The position numbers were made by a program, and so were the translations under genes. The notes beneath the pieces are model-generated. The model made no database searches. It was not told the DNA's origin and was given only the letters and a program-made list of their open reading frames with translations. Source: Flavobacteriales bacterium (GTDB taxonomy: Bacteria > Bacteroidota > Bacteroidia > Flavobacteriales_D > Sanyastnellaceae). Taken from it: DNA of 64,000 nt. Where the stretch lies: assembly GCA_022447625.1 (NCBI GenBank), contig JAKVAX010000003.1, positions 271,337 to 335,336 of the forward strand. The letters are read 5' to 3'. Of the stretch, positions 22,106 to 31,441 are shown piece by piece; position 1 is the stretch's first letter; each line of letters starts with the position of its first letter.

Positions 22106-23029
22106 TTAGAAGTATCGAGGTGAGCGTTTCTTGATTTGAACATCTTGTCCGAAATCATATCCGATCATGATCTCATGAGAACCGCTCGAATAGTCGTTGA
22201 TATCCGTTAGTATGTAGTCGTATGAATATCCTGCACGAAGCTGAGGAGTAATATTATACTCAAGCATTCCGATCAAGGCATCACCTGTTCTGTAACCAGC
22301 TCCCAACCAAAGGCGGTTGTAGAAAAGGAAATTACAGTTCAAGTCAACCTCAATAGGAGCGGCAGGTAAGTACTTTACAAGCACCGATGGCTTGATAGCC
22401 AAGTTCACGTTAGGTGTGAAAACGGCTCCGCCATTCAGGTAGTAGTGTTGCGTGAAGTAATCTGCAGTCACCGAGTTGTCAATGATAATTTCATCGTCAA
22501 GAGAATAGATCATTGGAACAGAGAATCCAGCGAAGTAACGTTCAGTATGGTAGTAAACCCCGAAACCGAATTTCGGAATGAACTGTCCTTGAATGTTCGC
22601 GGCATTGTATACCGGGTCATTTTCGTCCCAAACAACCACTTCACTCAAGTCAGCAGAGTATGAGCTTCCTCCGAGTTTCAATCCGAAAGAAAGGTCACCT
22701 GCACCAAGAGGAAGGTGGTAAGCGATATTCGCTGCAGCCTCTAGTTGACTCGTAATACCAATTTGATCGTTTGAAAGAATCAAACCTACACCCAAACGTT
22801 TGTTGGCGATTGGTCCGTCAATAGCAACCACTTGCGTAGTAGGCGCCTTATCAAGGTTTACCCACTGACTGCGGTGGAGTACGCTGGCAGACCAATAGTC
22901 ATGCGTACCTGCATAGGCAGGGTTCAACAGAAGACCATTGAACATGTACTGGCTGACCTGAAGTTCCTGCTGTGCAAACCCTAGGCTTGAGAAGGAAACG
23001 GCCAGAATAATGAGAATCAGTTTTTTCAT
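22106..23029 (-). CDS. PorP/SprF-family outer-membrane protein
   Basis: A 307-aa protein with signal peptide (MKKLILIILAVSFSSLGFAQ) followed by the family signature QQELQVSQYMFNGLLLNPAYA and a beta-barrel C-terminus ending in Phe (RSPRYF). SprF of Flavobacterium johnsoniae is needed for secretion and surface attachment of the type B cargo SprB. Here the gene lies 12 bases after a giant type B cargo gene and 3 before the PorE-like gene, which fits the same job for this adhesin. Confidence 0.92.
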   Translation of the reverse strand: MKKLILIILAVSFSSLGFAQQELQVSQYMFNGLLLNPAYAGTHDYWSASVLHRSQWVNLDKAPTTQVVAIDGPIANKRLGVGLILSNDQIGITSQLEAAANIAYHLPLGAGDLSFGLKLGGSSYSADLSEVVVWDENDPVYNAANIQGQFIPKFGFGVYYHTERYFAGFSVPMIYSLDDEIIIDNSVTADYFTQHYYLNGGAVFTPNVNLAIKPSVLVKYLPAAPIEVDLNCNFLFYNRLWLGAGYRTGDALIGMLEYNITPQLRAGYSYDYILTDINDYSSGSHEIMIGYDFGQDVQIKKRSPRYF

Positions 23030-23041
23030 AGGTCGTTCGTA

Positions 23042-26000
23042 TTAGCGGCGTAGATCCACATAAGTTGCAAATTGTCTGTTGTCAGCTTCGAAGACAACGA
23101 AGTAAGTTCCGTCAGGAAGGTCTTCTCCATCAGCGTTTACTCCGTTCCATTCATTCGCATAATTCTGTTTTTCATAAACGATGTTACCCCAGCGGTTGAA
23201 CACCTTGAAAGTGTTGTTCGGGTGCTGGTCAATACCAAGGATTACGTAAGTGTCGTTTGCGTTATCACCATTTGGTGAAACCCCAGTAGGAAGGGTGATA
23301 TCGTCAGGCTGTGTCACGACGATGATTGAGTCTTTCACACAACCATTCGCATCGACGATTGTCAAGGTGTAATTACCAGCAATAAGATCCATTGGATCTT
23401 CAGTACCGTCTTCGATCGTCAATGGTCCTGACCACTCGTAAGTGTATCCCGGTGTTCCACCTTCCACTTCCGTATCAATACTTCCATCGTTACCTCCGAA
23501 CTCGCTTACGTTGTATCCGCTATCGAGAATAGGAGAGAAGCCATTGATCGTGATGCTGTCAGGTTCAACCACTGTGAAGGTTCCGTCTCCAGTGCATCCA
23601 CTTGCGTCTTCGATAGACAGCGTGAATGCTCCATTGCAGATTCCATCAAGGTCCTCGTCAGTGCTGACTTCGTTTCCTTCAGCATCAGTCCATGAGTAGG
23701 TCAATGGAGCCACACCGTTGGTTACTGTCGCATCAATGGCACCGTCGCAATCACCGAAACAAAGTGGGTTTGTTACGTTTCCATCTACGATGATTGGATC
23801 CGGACCAGGAACTGTCCAGTCAACAACTACCGTACAATCATTTTCATCAGTGATCGTGATCGTGTAATTGCCTGGGCAAAGGTCAACTGCCGCCACAGTG
23901 CCATCAGCTACATCCGTTGGGCCATCCCATTCGATGTCTGATTGTCCTGTTCCTCCGTCAACGTCAACCAATACTGTTCCGTCACAAGCGCCACAATTAG
24001 CAGCGGTACCTGTTATTTCAACAGTAAGTTCTTCAGGTTCAGTGAGTGTCCAGCACTCTTCCATTTCACAACCGTTCGCATCAACGACTGTCACACAGTA
24101 CTCACCTTCTTCAAGGTCGATGGCTCCATTTTCGTCTCCAACTGCAGGGTCCCAAGTCACTGTGTAAGGAGCGGTTCCTCCAGAGATGGCGAGGTCAATA
24201 CTTCCGAGGTCTCCGAAACATGAGATGTCAGAAACAGTAGCATTGAGGTTAAGTGGCTCTGGAACGTTCAAGTTGAATACTTGTTCGGTTTCACAGCCAT
24301 TAGAATCCGTTACGATAACGCTTACAATGTCATCTCCACAGATGTCAGTGAGAGTCGTTCCGTTTCCTGCTGGGTTGCCGTTCAATGTCCATTCAATAGT
24401 GTATTCTGGAACACCTCCTGTAGGTGCGATCGTAATCTCTCCGTCACATGCGTCAGCGCAACTGATGTTCATGCCTCCTTCGTACTCAGAGAAAGTCGCG
24501 TTCAATTGAATCGGAGTTGGTTCAGTCAAGACGAATGCAAGGAGTGTGTCACAACCATTGGCATCCGCTACAAGCACTTCGTAGACTCCAGGACAGAGAT
24601 CTTCTATGTCTTCTGTCACGGCGAACTCTCCACCGTCGTTGTCAAGCTCCCACAGGTAGGTATATGGTCCAACACCTCCTGATACTTCAAGATCAATCGA
24701 TCCAGTACACTCTCCATTACAGATAGGGTTCTGAGGAGTGGCAACAACTCCCAATGGAGTGTCTGGTTCAGTGATCTCCGCTGTAGCCGTAGCTTCACAT
24801 CCGTCAGCATCCGTTACGAGGATTTCGTAGGTACCTGCTGGTAGACCGTCTTGGTTTGGAAGGTTGATGTCTTCAATAGCATCACCAGTCCAAACGATCG
24901 TGAATTCGGGCTCACCACCTTCAATGGTTGTGATAATGCTTCCCGTCGAATCACCGAAACAAGGAATGTTGAATGGCGTTCCTTCCAAGGTTGGAACGAA
25001 GAGGTTGACAAGGAATGTATCGGGCTGTGCAATCACAACCTCTGACGTATCCGTACATCCGTTGAGATCAGTTACGACCAACTCCAGTGAGTCAGCAGCA
25101 ATACCAATCAATATGTTACCAGAGTATTCACCCTCATTCCAATCGTAAGTATAGCCTCCCGCACCACCAGTAGCAGTTACTGTTGCTTGTCCGTCAGAGT
25201 AATCGAAACAGCTAACATCCTGAAGGAAGTCAATTGATACATCGATTGGCGTTGGCTCAGTAATAACGAACTCGATGATGTCTTCACAGTCGTTTGTATC
25301 AACGATACGTAGCTCGTATGTACCAGGACATAGATCAGTAAGCGTTGTCGCTTCAGGATCGTTGTCACCAATATCTCCAGTGATCCATTCGTAAACCACG
25401 TAGTCACCGCTTCCTCCTGTAACGTTTGGAGTGATTGTTCCATCACATGATTCATTACAGCTAACGCCGAATCCGTTGTAGTCGCTAATCGTTCCTGAAG
25501 TCTCAATCGGATCAGGTTCGATCATTGGAATTTCAGTAGTCGCGATACATCCGTTGTCATCCGTTACAACCACACAGTAAGTTCCTGCAGGAAGGTTGTC
25601 TTGGAATGATACTCCTGGAATGTTCACCGGATCACATCCAGTCCAATCATAGTTGTAGCACTCAGGAGCAAACTCTGTACAGTCTGGAGTTCCTCCAGAT
25701 ACCGTAACCGAGATCTGACCGTCTGTAGCGTCAGGACAAGAAACGTTGTATCCTCCATCGAAAATGGTTGTACTAACGAAGATGTCCATCACTTGTGGCG
25801 CATCAAGGAAGATGCTGTCTGTTTGCTGGCAACCAGTGTCATCCGTTACAGTAACTACGTAAGTACATTCGAAGAGGTTGGTGATACTCGGGCTATTTGA
25901 GCCTCCGAAGAAACACTCTGGTGAAGGAGCCCATTCGTATGTGTATGGACCAACACCACCAGAAGCATCAGCTGTTACCGAACCATTGTTTTGTCCGAAA

Positions 26001-28915
26001 CAAATCGGAGGAACAATCGCTTGGAAGTCGATCACAATCGGATCTGGTTCCGCGATAATGTATACAAACTGCTCTTCACAGTCTCCGTCTATTACTGTTA
26101 GTATGTAGCTTCCAGCACATAGATCGAAGATGTCCTCATCACTTGAAGTAAATCCGTCAGGACCCGTCCAAGAGATCACATCTGCGTCTGCTGGAATAAT
26201 ATCTACTTCAATGCTTCCGCTGCACTCGTTGCCACACTCGGCAGGAGTCACGGTTGCAGTCACATCAAATTCATCGTTCGTGCCAACGTTTACATTTACC
26301 GTGGTTTCACAACCCAATGCATCAGTGATGGTAGCAGTGTAAACTCCAGAGTCTAGACCGGTCAGGTCTTCACCAGCACAAGGACAGCTTGGTCCAACCC
26401 AGTTAACTGTGTATGGTCCGCCGTGGCTACCTGCGATGGTTAGATCGATTTCACCGATTCCAGCATTTGGATCACCACAAGGATTAGGAGTAACGTCTGC
26501 TGTTACGTTCCAGGCAGGAACACATGTCAGTTCTACATCAAGTGTTTCGCTACAATCGTTCGCATCAGTTACTGTCAGTGCGTATGATCCACAAGGAACG
26601 CCACTCAAGTCTTCCGTGAAGTAAGTGTCTCCTGTGTCTGTGTTGATCCAAGTTGTAATGTATCCTGGAGTACCTCCACTGATAGAAACATCGATAGAAC
26701 CATCAGAAGCGTCAGGACAAGAAACGTTGAATCCACCTGGGTAGTTGGATACAGCATCAAGGTTCACGCTGATCGGTGCTCCTGGACCAGTAATGGTAAT
26801 GGTTACACTGTCGTCACTTATACACCCGTTGGAGTCAGTCACTGTTACTGTGAATACTCCTGTGCCAAGATCAGTGGCTACTGGCGCCGTTAGATCTGGA
26901 TCGTGGCTCCAGTTGTAGAAGTAAGGAGGACAACCACCAGTAGCAGTTACTGTAGCAACCCCTGTTTCTTCACCGCTACACAGGATGTTTACTTGACCAG
27001 CCAACTCGATGTCGAGTACATCTGGTTCATTCACTGTGTAAGTCTCAGTAACCTCACAGCCGTTTTCGTCAGTAACAGTCACTGTGTAGTCTCCGGCACA
27101 TAGGTTGTCAACGAAGGCAGCGTTTCCTACCACGTTGTCTAGTTCATCAACCCATTCGAAGCTGTAAACTCCTGTTCCACCTTCAACTGTCACTTCGATT
27201 GTCCCGTCACATTCGCCTGAACAGCTAATTGGGAAACAAGAGTAGTCAGAGAAGTTCACGTCGATGATGTTCAAGATATCCTCCTCCGTTACATCAACAC
27301 ACGCTGTCGACGTGCACCCTTCGGCATCAACAATCGTTACGCAGTATGTTCCTTCTTCTAGTCCAGTAAGGTCTTCATCCGTTGAGAATGGATTCCCGTT
27401 GAACTCCCATTCATACGTGATTGGTGCCGTAGCATCTGTTACCGTAACATCAATCTCTCCGCTATCACCGTCGATACATGTGATGTTCGTCACGTCGAAA
27501 GTGATGACTGGTTCTGTCACTGTTACCGTTGCGCTAGCCGTGGCTTCACAGTCGGCAAGTGAGTAGGTCAATGTATATGTTGTCGTTGTCGTAGGACAAA
27601 CTTCAATGTCTAGGCTGTTTGGATCAGTGATATCATCCAGTGGAGACCATTCGAAGCTTCCATTTCCGTCATCATCAGCTTCACCATCAAGATTAACACA
27701 CTGTCCGTTACAGATGGTAACGGCAGCAGGGTCAACCGAAGCGGTGATTTCGTCGATGATGGCAAAGTCAATAGAACTCTGGAATTCGAAACCATCACAT
27801 TGTTGTTCGACAAGGGAAACGGTGACAATCTCCTCCCCCTCAACCAGTCCATCAAAGATGGTCAGGATGTCAAACGAAACCGAGGTCTCACCAGCTGGGA
27901 TGATCAAGGTGTAGACATCATTGATGTCGTCGTATACCAAGTTCAAATCAGGATCAGTAGTATAATCTACATCAAATTCTGCTGTTCCATCAATCGTGAA
28001 GTTGACCTCAAGGTCTTCGATCGGAACGAAAGTGCTTTCGAACTGTACAGTACCTTGGTTACACCCTTCAACCATGTAATCTGTTCCACCAACTGTGCTT
28101 GTGGTAATGGTGATTGGGTTTGAAGTCAGCTGGCTAACGAACACCCCTGAATCGTACAGACGATCCGATCCATCAGCGATGATTAGTTTCAAGTGATACG
28201 TCTCACAAGGAACGAGGTCACCCACTTCTGCACGAATCCCTGTTGTAAATCCGTCATACTGAACTCCCAATCCTAGCGGGTCTTGGTTGTCGAAGAAGTA
28301 TTGAGAGTTATCAATGTGGTTGACGTTGTTGATCGCTACAGCCTCAGAAGTTCCTGGAATCAAAGCGATGTTTACATCGACACCGACGTTCGGACCTGAA
28401 ATGAAGAATCCGAATACATCGTTGAACGATGATCCTACCCATTCGAGGTATTCCTCACTGGCAAAGTTGAAGTCGAACTTCAAACTATCCCCCTGCACCA
28501 CTACATCGAACTCGAAGGTAGTAGCGTCCCAGGTGGTCAATCCACCATTGGCCAGGGTCAGAAGCTCTGAACCAGGGAACATGTTGTCGTAATCATCACA
28601 GTTCAAACAGTCTGTTCCATCAAGCAATGGAAGTCCTGTTTCATCATTCGGCCCAATAGCATTTAAGGCATTACCTGTAGTCAGCAGGATACCTTCACTG
28701 GTTCCGATTTCAGTTCCTGTGGAAGTGTAGTACGCATAGGCGCTATCGGCGGCAGTTACCTGCACGTTGAGGATCTCTACTCCAGTACCCACAAGGTTCT
28801 GGGCCATTTCTTCAGGAGTGAGGTCGAAATCTACTGCTAACTGCCCACTAGCCTGGTAACCCAGGAATAGGACAATGGCTGTCAGTAGTCTTCTGCAGAA
28901 GTAAGTCTGCTTCAT
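23042..28915 (-). CDS. Giant SprB-like adhesin with T9SS type B C-terminal domain
   Basis: A 1957-aa secreted protein. After the signal peptide comes a choice-of-anchor L type domain (about 25-265, FDLTPEEMAQNLVGTGVEI) and a Calx-beta-like unit (about 290-370). I then count 17 SprB-type repeats of 65-80 aa, each ending in a motif like YTVTVTDxNGC. The C-terminal 90 residues are a gliding-motility/type B sorting domain (LPTGVSPNGDNANDTYVIL ... VFNRWGNIVYEKQNY). The repeats are rich in Asp and Cys and very acidic. It probably works as a cell-surface adhesin, perhaps for gliding. The second gene of a four-gene operon. Confidence 0.92.
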   Translation of the reverse strand: MKQTYFCRRLLTAIVLFLGYQASGQLAVDFDLTPEEMAQNLVGTGVEILNVQVTAADSAYAYYTSTGTEIGTSEGILLTTGNALNAIGPNDETGLPLLDGTDCLNCDDYDNMFPGSELLTLANGGLTTWDATTFEFDVVVQGDSLKFDFNFASEEYLEWVGSSFNDVFGFFISGPNVGVDVNIALIPGTSEAVAINNVNHIDNSQYFFDNQDPLGLGVQYDGFTTGIRAEVGDLVPCETYHLKLIIADGSDRLYDSGVFVSQLTSNPITITTSTVGGTDYMVEGCNQGTVQFESTFVPIEDLEVNFTIDGTAEFDVDYTTDPDLNLVYDDINDVYTLIIPAGETSVSFDILTIFDGLVEGEEIVTVSLVEQQCDGFEFQSSIDFAIIDEITASVDPAAVTICNGQCVNLDGEADDDGNGSFEWSPLDDITDPNSLDIEVCPTTTTTYTLTYSLADCEATASATVTVTEPVITFDVTNITCIDGDSGEIDVTVTDATAPITYEWEFNGNPFSTDEDLTGLEEGTYCVTIVDAEGCTSTACVDVTEEDILNIIDVNFSDYSCFPISCSGECDGTIEVTVEGGTGVYSFEWVDELDNVVGNAAFVDNLCAGDYTVTVTDENGCEVTETYTVNEPDVLDIELAGQVNILCSGEETGVATVTATGGCPPYFYNWSHDPDLTAPVATDLGTGVFTVTVTDSNGCISDDSVTITITGPGAPISVNLDAVSNYPGGFNVSCPDASDGSIDVSISGGTPGYITTWINTDTGDTYFTEDLSGVPCGSYALTVTDANDCSETLDVELTCVPAWNVTADVTPNPCGDPNAGIGEIDLTIAGSHGGPYTVNWVGPSCPCAGEDLTGLDSGVYTATITDALGCETTVNVNVGTNDEFDVTATVTPAECGNECSGSIEVDIIPADADVISWTGPDGFTSSDEDIFDLCAGSYILTVIDGDCEEQFVYIIAEPDPIVIDFQAIVPPICFGQNNGSVTADASGGVGPYTYEWAPSPECFFGGSNSPSITNLFECTYVVTVTDDTGCQQTDSIFLDAPQVMDIFVSTTIFDGGYNVSCPDATDGQISVTVSGGTPDCTEFAPECYNYDWTGCDPVNIPGVSFQDNLPAGTYCVVVTDDNGCIATTEIPMIEPDPIETSGTISDYNGFGVSCNESCDGTITPNVTGGSGDYVVYEWITGDIGDNDPEATTLTDLCPGTYELRIVDTNDCEDIIEFVITEPTPIDVSIDFLQDVSCFDYSDGQATVTATGGAGGYTYDWNEGEYSGNILIGIAADSLELVVTDLNGCTDTSEVVIAQPDTFLVNLFVPTLEGTPFNIPCFGDSTGSIITTIEGGEPEFTIVWTGDAIEDINLPNQDGLPAGTYEILVTDADGCEATATAEITEPDTPLGVVATPQNPICNGECTGSIDLEVSGGVGPYTYLWELDNDGGEFAVTEDIEDLCPGVYEVLVADANGCDTLLAFVLTEPTPIQLNATFSEYEGGMNISCADACDGEITIAPTGGVPEYTIEWTLNGNPAGNGTTLTDICGDDIVSVIVTDSNGCETEQVFNLNVPEPLNLNATVSDISCFGDLGSIDLAISGGTAPYTVTWDPAVGDENGAIDLEEGEYCVTVVDANGCEMEECWTLTEPEELTVEITGTAANCGACDGTVLVDVDGGTGQSDIEWDGPTDVADGTVAAVDLCPGNYTITITDENDCTVVVDWTVPGPDPIIVDGNVTNPLCFGDCDGAIDATVTNGVAPLTYSWTDAEGNEVSTDEDLDGICNGAFTLSIEDASGCTGDGTFTVVEPDSITINGFSPILDSGYNVSEFGGNDGSIDTEVEGGTPGYTYEWSGPLTIEDGTEDPMDLIAGNYTLTIVDANGCVKDSIIVVTQPDDITLPTGVSPNGDNANDTYVILGIDQHPNNTFKVFNRWGNIVYEKQNYANEWNGVNADGEDLPDGTYFVVFEADNRQFATYVDLRR

Positions 28916-28944
28916 CTATCTGTTGTTTTGGTTGGGGTCAAGTC

Positions 28945-29331
28945 TTATTGTCCGGTGATTCCACGACGTACATCCATGCACGTAGATGTGAAATCACTCT
29001 TGCTCATTTCTGTGAGCTCAATCGCTTCCAGCTCGGTGGCTGCGGCAATCAATCCTTTGAGTGTTTGGAATGCCTCTTCACGCGATAGGTTGCTATCGTC
29101 GATGTTGAAGACAACCAGTTTTCCAGGCACACAGGCCTCATTGATTGAAAACTGATCATTTCCTTTCAATGATCTTGCCATATCTCCATAGCTGTAGGCG
29201 TCGATCTCAGTCATCTGTATAACGAGCAGGTCCTGGTCAACGTCAGCTTGGGCAATGCTTTCCGGAGAGATGAAAAGGCAACACAAAGCTAGGATCGCTC
29301 CTAAGAACTTCGCGGGTTTAGATAGGGTCAT
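28945..29331 (-). CDS. Small secreted protein, first gene of the adhesin operon
   Basis: 128 aa with a signal peptide ending near IAQA (residue 29) and a short alpha/beta body; no known domain recognised. Two cysteines (near residues 68 and 117 of the precursor) could form a disulfide. The segment DLLVIQMTEIDAYSYGDMA and the C-terminal TSTCMDVRRGITGQ are its most distinctive parts. It lies 29 bases upstream of the giant adhesin in the same direction, so co-expression is likely. Function unknown; an accessory or sensor role for the adhesin is conjecture. Confidence 0.7.
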   Translation of the reverse strand: MTLSKPAKFLGAILALCCLFISPESIAQADVDQDLLVIQMTEIDAYSYGDMARSLKGNDQFSINEACVPGKLVVFNIDDSNLSREEAFQTLKGLIAAATELEAIELTEMSKSDFTSTCMDVRRGITGQ

Positions 29332-29444
29332 AGCGAAATTGTTTCGGTGTAAAGTGTATCTGTTTGAGTATACACTGAGTACTAAGCAAAGAAACTAAAT
29401 TTCGCGCGGTGTTGGACGCCTTTTTACACACAATTACAGTGGAT

Positions 29445-30197
29445 TTAATCCACATTTCGATGTTGGGCTGTCATTACTGTGTACATGCCAATGGCAGCGG
29501 AAACAGAAACATTGAGTGATTGGGTCTTTCCATCCATTGGAATTCGAACCAGATAATCACACGTGCGAAGACTGTCTGTACTCAATCCTTTTTCTTCATT
29601 ACCCATGACCAAGCATGTGGGTTTAGATAGTTGAATGTTTGAGATCAAGCGTTCGGTTTTCTCAGTCATCCCAATGACTTCTATGCCGCTTTCTTGCATT
29701 TCAGTTAGCGCTTTGTTCATCACAGAGACGCGGCAAATCGGAAGGCGCATCAATGCCCCAGAAGAGGTTTTGATCGCGTCTTCGTTCAGTGGAGCCATTC
29801 CCTTTCCAGGTACGATGACCCCATGAAACCCAAAACATTCTGCAGAACGGCAAATGGCACCAAAATTCCGCACATCGGTGATGCCGTCACATGCCAATAA
29901 GCGAGGGGTCTCACCGTTTTCGTAGATCGAAGCGATGAGATTCGAAAGATCAGCAAACTCGATCGGAGAGAGGATAGCAATCACTCCTTGGTGCGCCTTC
30001 CTGGTAATTCGATCCAGCTTTTGCGTTGGAACATATTGAACGGGAATTTCACGTTCACGAGCATAGCCAGTTACCTGCGCATAGCGGTCGTGGCGTACTC
30101 CTTTTTGAACCAGTACTTTTTGGATTTCCTTACCTGTTTCGATGGCTTCCAGCACGGGGTGCCAACCGAAAATGAATTGATCTTTCTTACGATTCAT
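29445..30197 (-). CDS. rlmB: TrmH-family 23S rRNA 2'-O-ribose methyltransferase (RlmB-like)
   Basis: 250 aa from the ATG at 30197, which overlaps the upstream stop as ATGA. The N-terminal substrate-binding domain has FIFGWHPVLEAIETGK. The SPOUT/TrmH domain has the three motifs: TDVRNFGAICRSAECFG, LVMGNEEKGLS and IPMDGKTQSLNVSVSAAI. The family methylates G2251 in the 23S P loop. Last gene of the operon 34472 to 29445. A GTGGATT/AATCCAC palindrome overlaps its stop codon. Confidence 0.92.
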   Translation of the reverse strand: MNRKKDQFIFGWHPVLEAIETGKEIQKVLVQKGVRHDRYAQVTGYAREREIPVQYVPTQKLDRITRKAHQGVIAILSPIEFADLSNLIASIYENGETPRLLACDGITDVRNFGAICRSAECFGFHGVIVPGKGMAPLNEDAIKTSSGALMRLPICRVSVMNKALTEMQESGIEVIGMTEKTERLISNIQLSKPTCLVMGNEEKGLSTDSLRTCDYLVRIPMDGKTQSLNVSVSAAIGMYTVMTAQHRNVD

Positions 30198-31441
30198 TCC
30201 TGAAAGATGCGACCATTTCTCCAAGCGGTTACCGCTCGATCCCAATCAGTTCTGAACAGCGGATTGCGTTCAAGTACGAAAAGGTTGTCGCTCAGAGGGT
30301 TTCGTTCGCGATAAAAGTTGAAAGTAATAGAGCTTAAGTTGTTCTCCTCCCCATAGATCCATGTTTCGCGATCGTTGTCGCGTGTAATCTTGGTTGGGTT
30401 GCCAAAGACAATGTGGATGAGTCCGCGATCTGTTTTCCATCCTTCAATAGACGACGAAAAGTATCGATTGGCCTCTTCTACTCTGCGGTAGTAAATCTTA
30501 ATTAGCTCTCGTGTACGGTCTTTGGATCCACCGCAGTCAAGCCAAAAGGCATCGATTTCTTTCTTGCGGTAATTGCTGTCTTCAATACGCTCATATTCTC
30601 GTCGTCCACTAATGTAGCGAAGACTGAACATCATGTCGTCCACCGATTTGATCTCTGGGTAGCTCTCGCCTTGTGACAAAAAGCTATGAATAATGTCGCC
30701 ATTGGCATTCACCATGGTATTCAATCCTTCGGTCACAAAGAAGATCTCGTCTTTGTCAATCTCTTGTCCTGAGGTGGTGTCTGGGAGACTCGGGTAGTTC
30801 CTTGAACCCTGAACATAGGGTGGAGGAGGGAGCTTGGTTTTTGGCTGCCATTGACGCAATGAAAGACTCTGGTCTCCACGTGAAGTGTTGTACTTTACCA
30901 GTTCGCCTGTCCGAAGAATCTCACCAAATACTGGGAGTCCGGCTTCGTAAGTGAAGAGGTAGTCTTCTTTATTTCCACCTTCGAATTTGTTGACTTCAAG
31001 GCTCGTTTGAAAAGACCAACGACGATTCAAATCAGTAAGTTGAATAGTGAACCGATATCGGCCGAAGGTCTCTAGGTCGATCTCATTCGAACTGATGATG
31101 ATTCCATCTCGTTCGTTCTCTTTCTCGTAGATCATCACAAAGTCTGTAGTGTCGTGAGCTACGAATACTCCTTGTTGCATGCGCTCAATCATGACATCGC
31201 AATCAAGGCGCGCTTCAAAAGGTGATTCGGGTGAGTTTCGGGCGAAGAGTAATTCACTACTACTAATTCCTAAATAGATTTTGCTCTTATCGTCACTTGT
31301 ATGATAAACCATGACTTCTGGGTGCATTGGCATCACCTCCCAATCATAACTGACAAGGTTAGAAGTAGTGCTCTTGGTCTGTTGTACAGAACACGCACTA
31401 AGTAAGGTAGCAACACAGCTGAATAGAAGCCATTTATTCAT
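30194..31441 (-). CDS. GWxTD domain lipoprotein
   Basis: 415 aa from the ATG at 31441 (MNKWLLFSCVATLLSACSV, lipobox Cys17); a start two codons upstream (MRMNKW) is also possible. The C-terminal third has the GWxTD domain: GSKDRTRELIKIYYRRVEEAN and EGWKTDRGLIHIVFGNP. The N-terminal part is beta-rich. GWxTD proteins are found in Bacteroidota and Acidobacteriota and their role is not settled. The start overlaps rmuC by 8 bases and the stop overlaps rlmB, so all are co-translated. Confidence 0.88.
   Translation of the reverse strand: MNKWLLFSCVATLLSACSVQQTKSTTSNLVSYDWEVMPMHPEVMVYHTSDDKSKIYLGISSSELLFARNSPESPFEARLDCDVMIERMQQGVFVAHDTTDFVMIYEKENERDGIIISSNEIDLETFGRYRFTIQLTDLNRRWSFQTSLEVNKFEGGNKEDYLFTYEAGLPVFGEILRTGELVKYNTSRGDQSLSLRQWQPKTKLPPPPYVQGSRNYPSLPDTTSGQEIDKDEIFFVTEGLNTMVNANGDIIHSFLSQGESYPEIKSVDDMMFSLRYISGRREYERIEDSNYRKKEIDAFWLDCGGSKDRTRELIKIYYRRVEEANRYFSSSIEGWKTDRGLIHIVFGNPTKITRDNDRETWIYGEENNLSSITFNFYRERNPLSDNLFVLERNPLFRTDWDRAVTAWRNGRIFQE

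Noticed and set aside
23042..28915. Many open frames on the plus strand opposite the giant adhesin
   Set aside because: They are antisense shadows of the repeat-rich coding strand, lack starts with context and give Ser/Val-rich low-complexity products.
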